64,000 bases of DNA from contig JBHGBD010000002.1 of assembly GCA_041946825.1 (NCBI GenBank), forward strand, positions 124,001 through 188,000, given 5' to 3'. The notes beneath the pieces are model-generated. The model did no database searches and was not told the origin of the DNA. It saw only the letters and a list, made by a program, of their open reading frames with translations. The stretch comes from CAZTHM01 sp041946825. GTDB lineage: Bacteria > Acidobacteriota > Terriglobia > UBA7540. Each line of letters begins with the position of its first letter. Positions within the stretch are counted from its first letter, which is position 1. Position numbers and translations under genes: made by a program. Positions 44,994 through 52,501 of the stretch are shown here, piece by piece.

Positions 44994-45392
44994 ATGAAAT
45001 TGAATCTGATCATGGGTCTCGCGGCGCTGCTCTTCATGGTTTCGCCGGCGCGGGCATTCCAGGCGCCGACGTCCGCGCCTCCCGCGAATGAAAGCGCACA
45101 GGCCGGCTCCGAAAAGCGCAAAGATGTTGAAGCGAAGCTTCGAGCCAAACTCGACGAGCTTGACCGGGAAATCAAAGACCTGAAAGACAAGACAGCAAAA
45201 CAAGGCGCGAAGGCCAGCCAGGAACTCCGGCGACAACTCGATGATTTGGACCGCAAACGCACCGTGGCGCACCGGAAGCTGAAGCAACTCCAACGGTCCA
45301 GCCAGGGCGCCTGGGAAGAAACCAAGAAAGGCTTCGACGCGGTCATGACGGATCTGGAGGAGACGTATCGCCGCGCCGCGTCACACTTCTAG
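44994..45392 (+). CDS. Exported coiled-coil protein of unknown function
   Basis: 132 residues from ATG 44994 with AAAGGGGG upstream. A signal peptide ending in ARAFQ precedes a long charged helix (SEKRKDVEAKLRAKLDELDREIKDLKDK, split here; heptads through about residue 110), and a C-terminal EETYRRAASHF. It resembles small periplasmic stress proteins of acidobacteria. It precedes the GlsB-like gene by 21 nt, probably in one operon. Confidence 0.75.
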   Translation: MKLNLIMGLAALLFMVSPARAFQAPTSAPPANESAQAGSEKRKDVEAKLRAKLDELDREIKDLKDKTAKQGAKASQELRRQLDDLDRKRTVAHRKLKQLQRSSQGAWEETKKGFDAVMTDLEETYRRAASHF

Positions 45393-45413
45393 CGGGCCGA
45401 AAGGAGGCTAAGC

Positions 45414-45656
45414 ATGCACATCCTCGCCTTTCTGTTCCTCGGACTCCTGGCGGGCTGGCTCGCGGGCGTGATCACCGGCGGCCGGGGATTTGGAATTCTC
45501 GGCGACATCATCGTGGGCGTGCTGGGCGCGCTCGTGGGCGGACACGTGCTTTCCTGGTTCGGCGTTTACACTTATGGCCTGATCGGCTCGATAGTCGCCG
45601 CGGTCCTGGGCGCCGTGATTCTCCTGTCCCTGCTTCGCGTCGTCAAAAGGGCCTGA
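45414..45656 (+). CDS. GlsB/YeaQ/YmgE-family membrane protein
   Basis: 80 residues with three predicted membrane helices and glycine-rich turns (GLLAGWLAGVITGGRGFGILGDIIVGVLGALVGG, described in parts). These small inner-membrane proteins are associated with stress responses. It is preceded by AAGGAGG. Confidence 0.88.
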   Translation: MHILAFLFLGLLAGWLAGVITGGRGFGILGDIIVGVLGALVGGHVLSWFGVYTYGLIGSIVAAVLGAVILLSLLRVVKRA

Positions 45657-45668
45657 GGCGTTTCCGTG

Positions 45669-45710
45669 AAGGTTGGAAACGATTCGCTGCCAGGCAGAAA
45701 GGTTGGAAAC
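45669..45710. repeat. AAGGTTGGAAAC direct repeat pair
   Basis: Two 12-bp copies at 45669-45680 and 45699-45710, 30 nt apart, downstream of the GlsB-like gene. Confidence 0.5.
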
Positions 45711-45748
45711 CCATTGTCCCCGTTCGTTGCTAGCGTCCGAGCCGGGGA

Positions 45749-46312
45749 TTACGGCTGGGTCGTCTCTTTCTGCAAGGCAGGCAAAATGTATTTCGTCACG
45801 TAGTCTTTGTAAGCCTCGCGCACCGCATCGGTGGTGGGAGCGGAGTGCAAGGGCCGGTTCGGCTCGGCACGAAAATAGACATCGCCCGGCTGTCCGAAGG
45901 GGCCGGGCTCAATCTTCTCGAATTTCTCTTCATCCACAACGCCGAAATCGTAAACCTGGGCCGGTGTGTAGGTGGCGCGTTGCTCAGGCGTCATTCGGCC
46001 GACACTCCGGACGTAGATTCGGAACTTTCCAAACTGAAGTTTCTGGTCGTATTGGACACGAAGGACGTGCCGGTACTCCTCGCTCGGATCTTTGGAGTCC
46101 TTGTAGAGGTCCGCCAACGCATAGAAATCCTCGAGCTTCCCCCCGTAAGTCGTGTCCAGGAGTTGAAAAAGCCGGTAGGTCGGATCGTTGGGATCGACGG
46201 GCTTCTCTTCATCGCGCCCGGCCGGATTCGATGCGCCGGCTCGCGCCCCAGCGGCGCACAATAGAAACACACCGAGCATGACCAGGAAAGGTGAGGGCTT
46301 CCGGTTCCTCAT
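45749..46312 (-). CDS. Exported protein of unknown function
   Basis: 187 residues from ATG 46312 with AAGGAGGC upstream. A signal peptide ends near ARAGA. The mature part has YRLFQLLDTTYGGKLEDFYALADLYKD, then a beta-rich region with YRHVLRVQYDQ and FRIYVRSVGRMTP. No family I recognise with confidence. Monocistronic, convergent with the GlsB-like gene. Confidence 0.7.
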   Translation of the reverse strand: MRNRKPSPFLVMLGVFLLCAAGARAGASNPAGRDEEKPVDPNDPTYRLFQLLDTTYGGKLEDFYALADLYKDSKDPSEEYRHVLRVQYDQKLQFGKFRIYVRSVGRMTPEQRATYTPAQVYDFGVVDEEKFEKIEPGPFGQPGDVYFRAEPNRPLHSAPTTDAVREAYKDYVTKYILPALQKETTQP

Positions 46313-46698
46313 ACCGCCTCCTTCGAGTGACCGCACTCTCCCGCGAGTCTTGATCTTCACTACCACAAATGGTTTCGCCCCTGGGCCTATTCTATTCCGC
46401 CACTTTTCCAAACGAAAGCGCAAATAAGGAGCAGGCAAGACTATCGTTTATGTCCGTCGGCGGACGGACACCCCGAAGCGTGAAAATGGCCCTCACCGGT
46501 CCCGATCCCGAAGGGCACGAGAGCCGGGTGAGGGGATTCAATCCGAATTTCCGGAGCAGAGCTGATAAATTGAGAGAAATACTTCACCACCTCGCCCCGA
46601 CTGGTTGCGGCAGCCCACGCTGCGCGCTCGACAATTCGGGAGTAAAATAGAGCTATTCTCTGGCCTTTGCACGCCCTCGCGGCGTAGGAGGAATGAAC
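46313..46698. other. Spacer with palindromic repeat remnants
   Basis: 386 nt without a gene. It contains a CCCTCACC...GGGTGAGGG repeat variant at 46490-46535 and a possible -10 (TAAAAT at 46643) for the BON gene. Confidence 0.6.
46490..46535. repeat. CCCTCACC...GGGTGAGGG repeat variant
   Basis: A degraded copy of the CCCTCACCC family: CCCTCACCGGTCCCGATCCC, a short centre, then CCGGGTGAGGG. It lacks the GACACCC/GGGAGAGGG half. Confidence 0.55.
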
Positions 46699-47241
46699 AT
46701 GAAGCGAATCATCGCAACCCTGGTCTTCCTCGCGTCATGCAGCGGCTTGGTTATGGCGCAGGCACAAAAGAAAGAGGTTCCCGCCCGGGCGGAGGAGCGG
46801 ATCCAAAGAGAAGTCCGCCACGAAATCCTATTGCTGCCCTTCTACGGGGTCTTCGACAACATCACCTACAAGGTGGAAGGTTACAAGGTGACGCTGGCGG
46901 GGCAGGTAACGCGCCCGACACTGAAAAGCGATGCGGGAAACGTCGTCAAGCGGATTGAAGGCGTCGAGCAGGTGGACAATCGGATCGAAGTGCTTCCGGT
47001 TTCGCCCAACGACGACCGGTTGCGGCTGGCGCTCTATCGAGCTATCTACGGCGACTCGGTCCTGGTGCGCTATGCGATGCCGGTCATCAAGCCCATCCGG
47101 ATTATGGTGAAGAATGGCAATGTTACGCTGGAAGGCGTGGTCGATAATGAAAACGACAAAAACATCGCCAACATCCGCGCCAACGGGGTTTCCGGCGTGT
47201 TCTCGGTGACCAATAATCTGAGGGTTGAAAAGTCGAAGTAA
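46699..47241 (+). CDS. Exported protein with two BON domains
   Basis: 180 residues from ATG 46699, the second of two ATGs and the one spaced properly from AGGAGG. A signal peptide ends at MAQAQ. Two BON-like units follow: EERIQREVRHEILLLPFYGVFDNITYKVEGYKVTLAGQV (first) and RLRLALYRAIYGD with VKNGNVTLEGVVDNENDKNIA (second). BON proteins act at the periplasmic face of membranes, often under osmotic stress. Confidence 0.87.
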   Translation: MKRIIATLVFLASCSGLVMAQAQKKEVPARAEERIQREVRHEILLLPFYGVFDNITYKVEGYKVTLAGQVTRPTLKSDAGNVVKRIEGVEQVDNRIEVLPVSPNDDRLRLALYRAIYGDSVLVRYAMPVIKPIRIMVKNGNVTLEGVVDNENDKNIANIRANGVSGVFSVTNNLRVEKSK

Positions 47242-47244
47242 TTC

Positions 47245-47583
47245 TTATTCGGGCCATTCGATGAGGCGCCCGGAGATGGGCTGAATAGGCGAAGTAATCC
47301 AGGCTGAGAGGAAGTGATCGCGATATTGCGGCCAAGGTCGTTGGCTGAGAGTGACTACCACAATGGCGAAATCAGGAAACGACTTCAGCGCCTGAGTGGC
47401 CGACTCGCCGAAAAGCCGATCCCGCGTTAAGGGGCAGCGAAACCCCTCGGAAAACGCCCGGGCCACAAGTTCGCCGTTTGACAGAGATTTCCACCCCCGC
47501 CTCGCCGTTGTGTCACAGGCAATTCCCCGCTCCCGCAAGAGTGGGGCGAGATGCACATCCACATTTGCGTCAAGCAGCCACAT
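47245..47583 (-). CDS. DUF5615-type PIN-like toxin
   Basis: 112 residues from ATG 47583, overlapping the upstream antitoxin stop. WLLDANVDVHLAPLLRERG begins with the acidic PIN-like site, and LTRDRLFGESA adds a second aspartate. Such proteins pair with DUF433 antitoxins in type II systems. It probably acts as a ribonuclease; the activity is inferred from fold and pairing. Confidence 0.85.
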   Translation of the reverse strand: MWLLDANVDVHLAPLLRERGIACDTTARRGWKSLSNGELVARAFSEGFRCPLTRDRLFGESATQALKSFPDFAIVVVTLSQRPWPQYRDHFLSAWITSPIQPISGRLIEWPE

Positions 47584-47818
47584 GGACGGAATCGACAAGT
47601 TCGGAGGCCACCTTCAGAACCTCAGGCAGCGCGTCGCGTGGGAACGCCCCATCGAACGCGGCGTCGATCTCCTCGAGAGACATCCCACTGGCGAGGCATT
47701 CGAGGATGAGCGAGACGGATAACCGGGTTCCCCGGATTGCAAGTTTTCCCCCCAGAAGGTCTGCGTCGGCGACAATCCACTCGTAGTTCTTGTAGGCCTT
47801 TGGCTGCCAGTTGGGCAT
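47570..47818 (-). CDS. DUF433 antitoxin
   Basis: 82 residues. ADADLLGGKLAIRGTRLSVSLILECLASGMSLEEI is a close match to the DUF433/VapB45-like winged-helix antitoxins. Its end overlaps the toxin gene by 14 nt, which couples their translation. An extended -10 promoter lies just upstream. Confidence 0.88.
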   Translation of the reverse strand: MPNWQPKAYKNYEWIVADADLLGGKLAIRGTRLSVSLILECLASGMSLEEIDAAFDGAFPRDALPEVLKVASELVDSVHVAA

Positions 47819-47845
47819 AGAGCACCTAAACGAACTCTTAGCGTA

Positions 47846-47854
47846 ATTATAGCA
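47846..47854 (-). promoter_or_regulatory. Extended -10 promoter for the DUF433/DUF5615 pair
   Basis: On the minus strand TGC followed by TATAAT; the leader to the antitoxin ATG is about 20 nt. Confidence 0.6.
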
Positions 47855-48279
47855 TGGCCCGCCGACAGCCCCCGGCGCCGCCTGACGTTTCCTTCATTCG
47901 CGTCGACGGCACCACGGTGACCCGGCGCAGCGGCCAAGACTCGTTTCGTTTCGATGGGCAGGCGGATGCCAGTAATTTTCGGCGAGAAGGACCACCGGCC
48001 CTTGCTGGGCACGGTTTCGTTGGAAGTCCCGGGCCTGCCTCAGGCGCGAACTTCGCCCGCTTCCCAGGATGCCGGCCCGCTGCTCTCGGGCTGAAATGCG
48101 GGTTCATTGGCCCGTGTACGATAATACTAGCCACGCTCTAGTTAACAGACACCCCCAAGGGAGCAATCAAGATGTTGTGCCCTCCCGACTTCGGGTACAA
48201 AACCTTGTGGGCCCTCGCGCCGTCTTCCTGCGAGAACCAAGCCATCTCGCCCAAAAGTTGAAAATACTAGATTTAGGTA

Positions 48280-48308
48280 TTGACTAGACTACGACTTCCC
48301 GCTATATT
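48280..48308 (+). promoter_or_regulatory. Sigma-70 promoter for the GAF-GGDEF-HD-GYP gene
   Basis: TTGACT at 48280-48285, a 17-nt spacer and TATATT at 48303-48308. Confidence 0.65.
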
Positions 48309-48314
48309 GCGCTC

Positions 48315-48481
48315 ATTATTAGGGCTGTTCTTTCTGAGCCGCGTGGAGGCGCGGTGAGGCGAGGGCAGCGCTTTCAGTCAGCATTCTCAGAACCCGTCGA
48401 CAGCGCCAGGCGAAGGGCAAGTGGTTCCGCTCCAAGCGGGATCAGCGGCCAGTCCGATAAGCCGCCGGGAGAGCGCCAGCG
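48315..48481 (+). promoter_or_regulatory. Structured 5' leader of the GAF-GGDEF-HD-GYP gene
   Basis: About 165 nt between promoter and start with several possible hairpins: CCGCG/CGCGG, a nine-bp GGTTCCGCT/AGCGGGATC stem with loop CCA, and GCGGC/GCCGC. It does not match a riboswitch consensus I know. Confidence 0.4.
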
Positions 48482-51376
48482 ATGGGAAACTGCCTCAACC
48501 TTGTACCTTCCTACATCTGGTTACCGACTCTTGCGTCTTTCCTGCTTCTGGGATATGTGATCCTGCGCCTGATCCATCATCGGGCCGAGCAGCGCCGCCG
48601 CGAGACCCAGCTTCTGCACTTCTCTGACCTGCAATTGCTGACCACGACCCTCTCTTCCTCAACGGACTTACAGCCAGCAGCCGACAAGACTCTGGACGGA
48701 ATCCTCCAGGCGCTCAACCTGACGCACGGCTATGCCATCCTCCACCTCCCCGGCCCTGACGAGCACGACTACACGACGGCGCGCGGCTTTTCCACCCAGG
48801 CCGTCGAGCGGCTGGCGACCGGCGCCATGCGCGACTACCTCGCCAACGCCGCAGAGCGCTGGGGCCCTCTGATGGTGTTTCCGGACTTGACCCGACACGA
48901 GCTGATGACGGCCTGGCAGCGCGACCCCGTCTTCGCGGAGTTCCGGGCGCTGTTCGCCTCCGAGGGTCCGCGCACCCTGATCGTGGTCGGCCTCCAGACC
49001 GGAGAGCGCACTTACGGGACGCTGATCGTGGGCAGCCGCCGTGTGAAGGCCTTCCGGCCGGGCGAGCTTCGTTTGACGCTTTCACTGGGAAACCAGATGT
49101 CGGTGGCGCTCGAGAACCGCACACTGCAAAAGGCGGCGAACGAGCACGAAGAAGAGCTGCGCATCCTGCATCGCGTGGGTGAGGCGCTCAGCGCCACTTT
49201 CGATCTCGATATGCAGCGACAGATCCTGGAGCGCGAACTCAAGAGCCTGATTGGCGCCGCGAACTTTTCGCTGGTGTTTCAGGAATCGCCCGACAGCCGG
49301 CCGGAGACCGCTTATGGGGTGAGTCCGGCGGGGGATGGCGAACCCCATTACGCCGGCCCGGACGGCCTTTCCGAGTATGTCCTTCGGACACGCACGCCGC
49401 TTCTGATTGCCAGCGATTTTCTGGGCACGACGCGCCGTCTGGGGATTTCTCCTATCGACCCGCGCGTCATGGCCTGGGCGGGGGTGCCGGTGCAATTCTC
49501 CGACGGCTCGATGGGTGTGCTGGCGGTCGCGGATTTCGAACGCGAGGGAGTGCTGAATGAACGGCGCTTCGAACTCCTCAAGGTCTTGGGCGGCGAAGTC
49601 GCCGTGGCCTTTGAGAACGCCCGGCTCTTCCAGCAGGAGCAACGCCGCTCCCGCCACCTCGCCCTGCTCAACGAAATGACGCGCAAGGCGACGGCCGTCC
49701 TCGACCCGCAGGAGCTGCTTTCCAGCATCTGCCAGCAGTTGCGCGGCACGTTCGGCTTCGACCTGACGCGCGTCGAAACGCTGGACAAGGCGAAGGAAGA
49801 GCTGGTGGTTGAGGCGCAGGAAGGCTACGCGCCCGCGCTGGTGGGCCGTCGCGCCCGCCTGGGGGAAGGGCTGGCGGGCTTCGCCGCCGAAACCGGCGAG
49901 CCCGTCCTGGTGAACGACGTGGCGCGTGACGATCGCTACATTCCCTTCCACACCGGCGTGCGATCGTCCCTGGCCATGCCGCTCAAGTACCGGTCCGAAA
50001 TATTGGGCGTGCTGAGCGTCGAGAGCCTGCGGGCCAACAGTTTCTCGCAGCAGGATGTCCTCACCTTGCGGACCCTCGCTGACCAGCTCGCCGTCGCCCT
50101 CAAGAACGCTCAGGCTTACAAGGTGGCGCAGGACCAGGCCATCACCGACACCCTCACCGGCTTGAAGACTCACCGCTACTTCATGGAAGCCCTGGACGCA
50201 GAGTGGCGCCGGTCACCGCGTTCCGGCCATCACTTCTCCATCATCATGATGGACCTCGACGACTTCAAGCAGGTCAATGACCGCTACGGCCACCTGGAGG
50301 GCGACCGCGTCCTGGCAGCCGTGGGGCGGGTGCTCGAAATGCGTTCGCGGCAGTCGAACGTCGTGACCCGTTACGGCGGCGACCAATTCGCCGTCCTGAT
50401 GGCCGAGGCGACCATGGAACAGGCGGAAGGGCTCGCGGAGCGCTTGCGCTATGGCCTTGCCGCCGACCCCTACCTTGCCAGCCGCAGCATCACCGCCAGC
50501 TTCGGGATCGCCACCTTCCCCGTGCACGGCGCGACGCCGGAGGAAATTGTGCGGGTCGCCGAATCCGGGATGTATCTTGCCAAGCACGAAAAAGGTAACA
50601 GCGTCCGGGTCGCTTCCGGCTCCGCCGAGTCCCCCGCCGAGGACTGGAAGCAGCAGTTGCTCGAAGCCTACCTGGGCGTGGCGGTCAAGCGCATGTTCTC
50701 GACCGGTCCGGAAGCTTTCAATCAATATCTGGCGCGCTTCGAAGCCGCCACCAGCGACACCAATGGGGAGAATCCTTCACTAATGGATACTGTCACCGCT
50801 CTGGCATTTACGATCGACGCCAAAGACCACTACACGCAGGGCCACTCGCAGTCGGTCTCGCGGCTGGCGGCGCAACTCGCCCAGCAGTTAGGACTCTCAA
50901 GCGAGGAAATGGAGGACATCCGCCTGGCCGGAATTCTCCACGATATCGGCAAAATCGGCGTGCCGGAAAGTGTCCTCAACAAACCATCCTGCCTCACGCC
51001 GGAAGAATACGAACTGGTGAAGAGCCACACCATCCTGGGCGAGAAGATTCTCGAGCCGCTCAAGGTGAAGGCCATCGAGCGCATCCGCAAGATGGTCCGC
51101 TCCCACCACGAGCGGGTGGACGGTAAAGGTTATCCGGATGGCCTGACCGGGAATGATATTCCGCTCGGCGCGCGGATCATCACCATCGCTGACTGCTTCG
51201 ATACCTTGATTTCCGAGCGCGCCTACAAACAGGCGTGCCAGTTGGAGGAGGCAGTCGAAGAGCTCCAGCGCGGCCGTGGATCACAGTTTGACGCCAAACT
51301 GCTCGACACCTTTTTGGATTCTCTGGCCACACAGAGCGCCCCCCGGCGAGGCGCCCCGTGGTCGGAAGCAAATTAG
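48482..51376 (+). CDS. Cyclic-di-GMP signalling protein: membrane anchor, three GAF, GGDEF, HD-GYP
   Basis: 964 residues. A membrane segment (about 12-30) is followed by three GAF-like domains (about 55-210, 225-390, 400-545), then GGDEF (about 555-715) and HD-GYP (about 765-950). The GGDEF signature is RYGGDQF, with Gln in place of Glu, which may weaken diguanylate cyclase activity. The HD-GYP site is intact: ILHDIGKIG, SHHERVDGKGYPDGL and IADCFDTLISERAYKQA. It therefore probably degrades cyclic-di-GMP under GAF control. A good terminator follows. Confidence 0.92.
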   Translation: MGNCLNLVPSYIWLPTLASFLLLGYVILRLIHHRAEQRRRETQLLHFSDLQLLTTTLSSSTDLQPAADKTLDGILQALNLTHGYAILHLPGPDEHDYTTARGFSTQAVERLATGAMRDYLANAAERWGPLMVFPDLTRHELMTAWQRDPVFAEFRALFASEGPRTLIVVGLQTGERTYGTLIVGSRRVKAFRPGELRLTLSLGNQMSVALENRTLQKAANEHEEELRILHRVGEALSATFDLDMQRQILERELKSLIGAANFSLVFQESPDSRPETAYGVSPAGDGEPHYAGPDGLSEYVLRTRTPLLIASDFLGTTRRLGISPIDPRVMAWAGVPVQFSDGSMGVLAVADFEREGVLNERRFELLKVLGGEVAVAFENARLFQQEQRRSRHLALLNEMTRKATAVLDPQELLSSICQQLRGTFGFDLTRVETLDKAKEELVVEAQEGYAPALVGRRARLGEGLAGFAAETGEPVLVNDVARDDRYIPFHTGVRSSLAMPLKYRSEILGVLSVESLRANSFSQQDVLTLRTLADQLAVALKNAQAYKVAQDQAITDTLTGLKTHRYFMEALDAEWRRSPRSGHHFSIIMMDLDDFKQVNDRYGHLEGDRVLAAVGRVLEMRSRQSNVVTRYGGDQFAVLMAEATMEQAEGLAERLRYGLAADPYLASRSITASFGIATFPVHGATPEEIVRVAESGMYLAKHEKGNSVRVASGSAESPAEDWKQQLLEAYLGVAVKRMFSTGPEAFNQYLARFEAATSDTNGENPSLMDTVTALAFTIDAKDHYTQGHSQSVSRLAAQLAQQLGLSSEEMEDIRLAGILHDIGKIGVPESVLNKPSCLTPEEYELVKSHTILGEKILEPLKVKAIERIRKMVRSHHERVDGKGYPDGLTGNDIPLGARIITIADCFDTLISERAYKQACQLEEAVEELQRGRGSQFDAKLLDTFLDSLATQSAPRRGAPWSEAN

Positions 51377-51413
51377 CCCTGGCCATCGCCTGCCTTTACC
51401 CCTCATCCAGGGC

Positions 51414-51452
51414 AAGCCACCCTCACTAATATTTCGAGGGTGGCTTTTTTTT
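51414..51452 (+). terminator. Intrinsic terminator after the GGDEF/HD-GYP gene
   Basis: Eleven-bp perfect stem AAGCCACCCTC / GAGGGTGGCTT with an eleven-nt loop and a run of eight Ts. Confidence 0.9.
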
Positions 51453-51505
51453 GCCCGGTGCGACGGGCGGAACTTGTCCCGACCTTGTCGGGAGCCGGGA
51501 ACAAT

Positions 51506-51523
51506 GCTGCCCTTAAGGGCAGC
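51506..51523. repeat. 18-bp perfect palindrome
   Basis: GCTGCCCTTAAGGGCAGC, between the terminator and the methyltransferase gene. Confidence 0.7.
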
Positions 51524-51628
51524 GCTACCGAAAACCGTCCTCCACAATTGCAGTTACAGCTTGCAGGGGGTAGAATCTTCTTTCAGGGAGCCACTCAACA
51601 AACGAACTTCAGCCGAGGAGGAGAAGAT

Positions 51629-52411
51629 ATGGCGATTGCTTGCCCTGTCGATTTGGACACACAACATTTGCGCTCCGAAGTGTCGAACATCTATTCGCGG
51701 GTCGTCGCCGAACCCAGCGGGAAATTCCATTTTCATCGCGGGCCGGCCTATGCCGCCGAATTCCTCGGCTACGACGCCAATGAGCTGGCGCTGCTGCCTG
51801 CGGAGACCACCGCGGCTTTTGCGGGGGTCTCGAACCCTACGCGCATCGCCCCGATTCGCGCCGGCGAAACCGTCGTCGACATTGGCTGTGGCGCCGGGAT
51901 GGATCTGCTGCTTGCCGGGCGTCGAGTGGGCTCGACGGGAAAAGCCCTCGGTGTGGATATGACCGACGCGATGATCGAGCGCGCGCGCGCCTCAGCCCGC
52001 GCCGCCGGCCTGGCGCATGTCGATGTACGCAAAGGCGACGCGACCGCGCTGCCAATCGATAGCGCCAGCGTCGATGTCGTAATCTCGAACGGCGTCATCA
52101 ATCTTGTCCCCGAAAAACAGCTTGCCTTTGAAGAGATCGTCCGAGTGCTCAAGCCGGGGGGCCGGTTGCAACTGGGCGATATTCTTCTCGATGTCGAACT
52201 CTCCGAGGACACGCGACGCAACATCGACCTCTGGACGGGTTGAATCGCCGGCGCTCTGCCGGAGGCAGAGATGATCGAAGTCCTCAGTCGTTACGGGTTC
52301 GAGGAAGCGCAGATCGTCGAGCGGTTCGATTGCTTCCGCGCTACCACCAAGGAAGGGACGGCCCGCAAATACGGGGTGCACGGCGCGAACATCTTCGCCC
52401 GCAAACCGTGA
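51629..52411 (+). CDS. ArsM-like SAM methyltransferase, candidate selenoprotein (in-frame TGA at codon 205)
   Basis: ATG 51629 behind GAGGAGGAGA opens a frame that reaches a TGA at 52241-52243 and then continues, in the same frame, to a TGA at 52409-52411; read through it is 260 residues. SAM motif I (VVDIGCGAGMDLLLA), VISNGVINLVPEK and VLKPGGRLQLGDI place it with arsenite methyltransferases. The first TGA sits in DLWTG-x-IAGALPE, where ArsM/AS3MT proteins have a conserved arsenic-binding Cys, so Sec is expected. The post-TGA part (MIEVLSRYGFEEAQIVERF, GVHGANIFARKP) looks like normal family sequence. Another family cysteine (ISNC) is Gly here. A hairpin after the TGA fits a bacterial SECIS. 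Alternative: a nonsense mutation. Confidence 0.82.
52241..52243 (+). other. Candidate selenocysteine codon (TGA)
   Basis: In-frame TGA at codon 205 of the methyltransferase, aligned by eye with the Cys of the WxxCxxGAL motif of human AS3MT (Cys206). Confidence 0.75.
52254..52270 (+). promoter_or_regulatory. Bacterial SECIS-like hairpin
   Basis: CTCTGCC-GGA-GGCAGAG: seven perfect base pairs and a three-nt loop whose first two bases are G. The loop begins 18 nt after the TGA. Size, distance and loop G agree with the bacterial SECIS rules as I know them. Confidence 0.72.
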
Positions 52412-52461
52412 CTCGTAGTATGGTGCGTGATGCCCCAGTGCCGGGCCTAGCTTACCCACCC

Positions 52462-52488
52462 TGTCATCCTGAGCGCAGCGAAGGATCT
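52462..52488. repeat. TGTCATCCTGAGC dispersed repeat
   Basis: TGTCATCCTGAGCGCAGCG followed by AAGGATCT, between the methyltransferase and thiO-like genes; variants at 26443 and 53736. Confidence 0.65.
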
Positions 52489-52501
52489 TTGTCAGTTGTT
52501 C

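Larger units (their letters stand above)
47819..48481. other. Long spacer with divergent promoters
   Basis: 663 nt without a convincing gene; small frames on both strands (for example 47854-48141) lack ribosome sites and family features. It contains the toxin-antitoxin promoter, the GGDEF/HD-GYP promoter and a structured leader. Confidence 0.65.

Noticed and set aside
45669..45710. CRISPR-like repeats (two AAGGTTGGAAAC copies)
   Set aside because: Only two 12-bp units with 18 nt between them, and no cas genes.
47854..48141. Possible small gene in the spacer
   Set aside because: Poor start context and no family features; a minus-strand frame of similar length overlaps it.
48315..48481. Possible cyclic-di-GMP riboswitch in the leader
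   Set aside because: Hairpins exist, but the conserved core of the known classes is not visible; kept only as a structured leader.
52241..52243. TGA as a simple nonsense mutation making a pseudogene
   Set aside because: Not excluded, but less likely given the aligned Cys position, the intact downstream frame and the hairpin; the alternative is stated in the finding.
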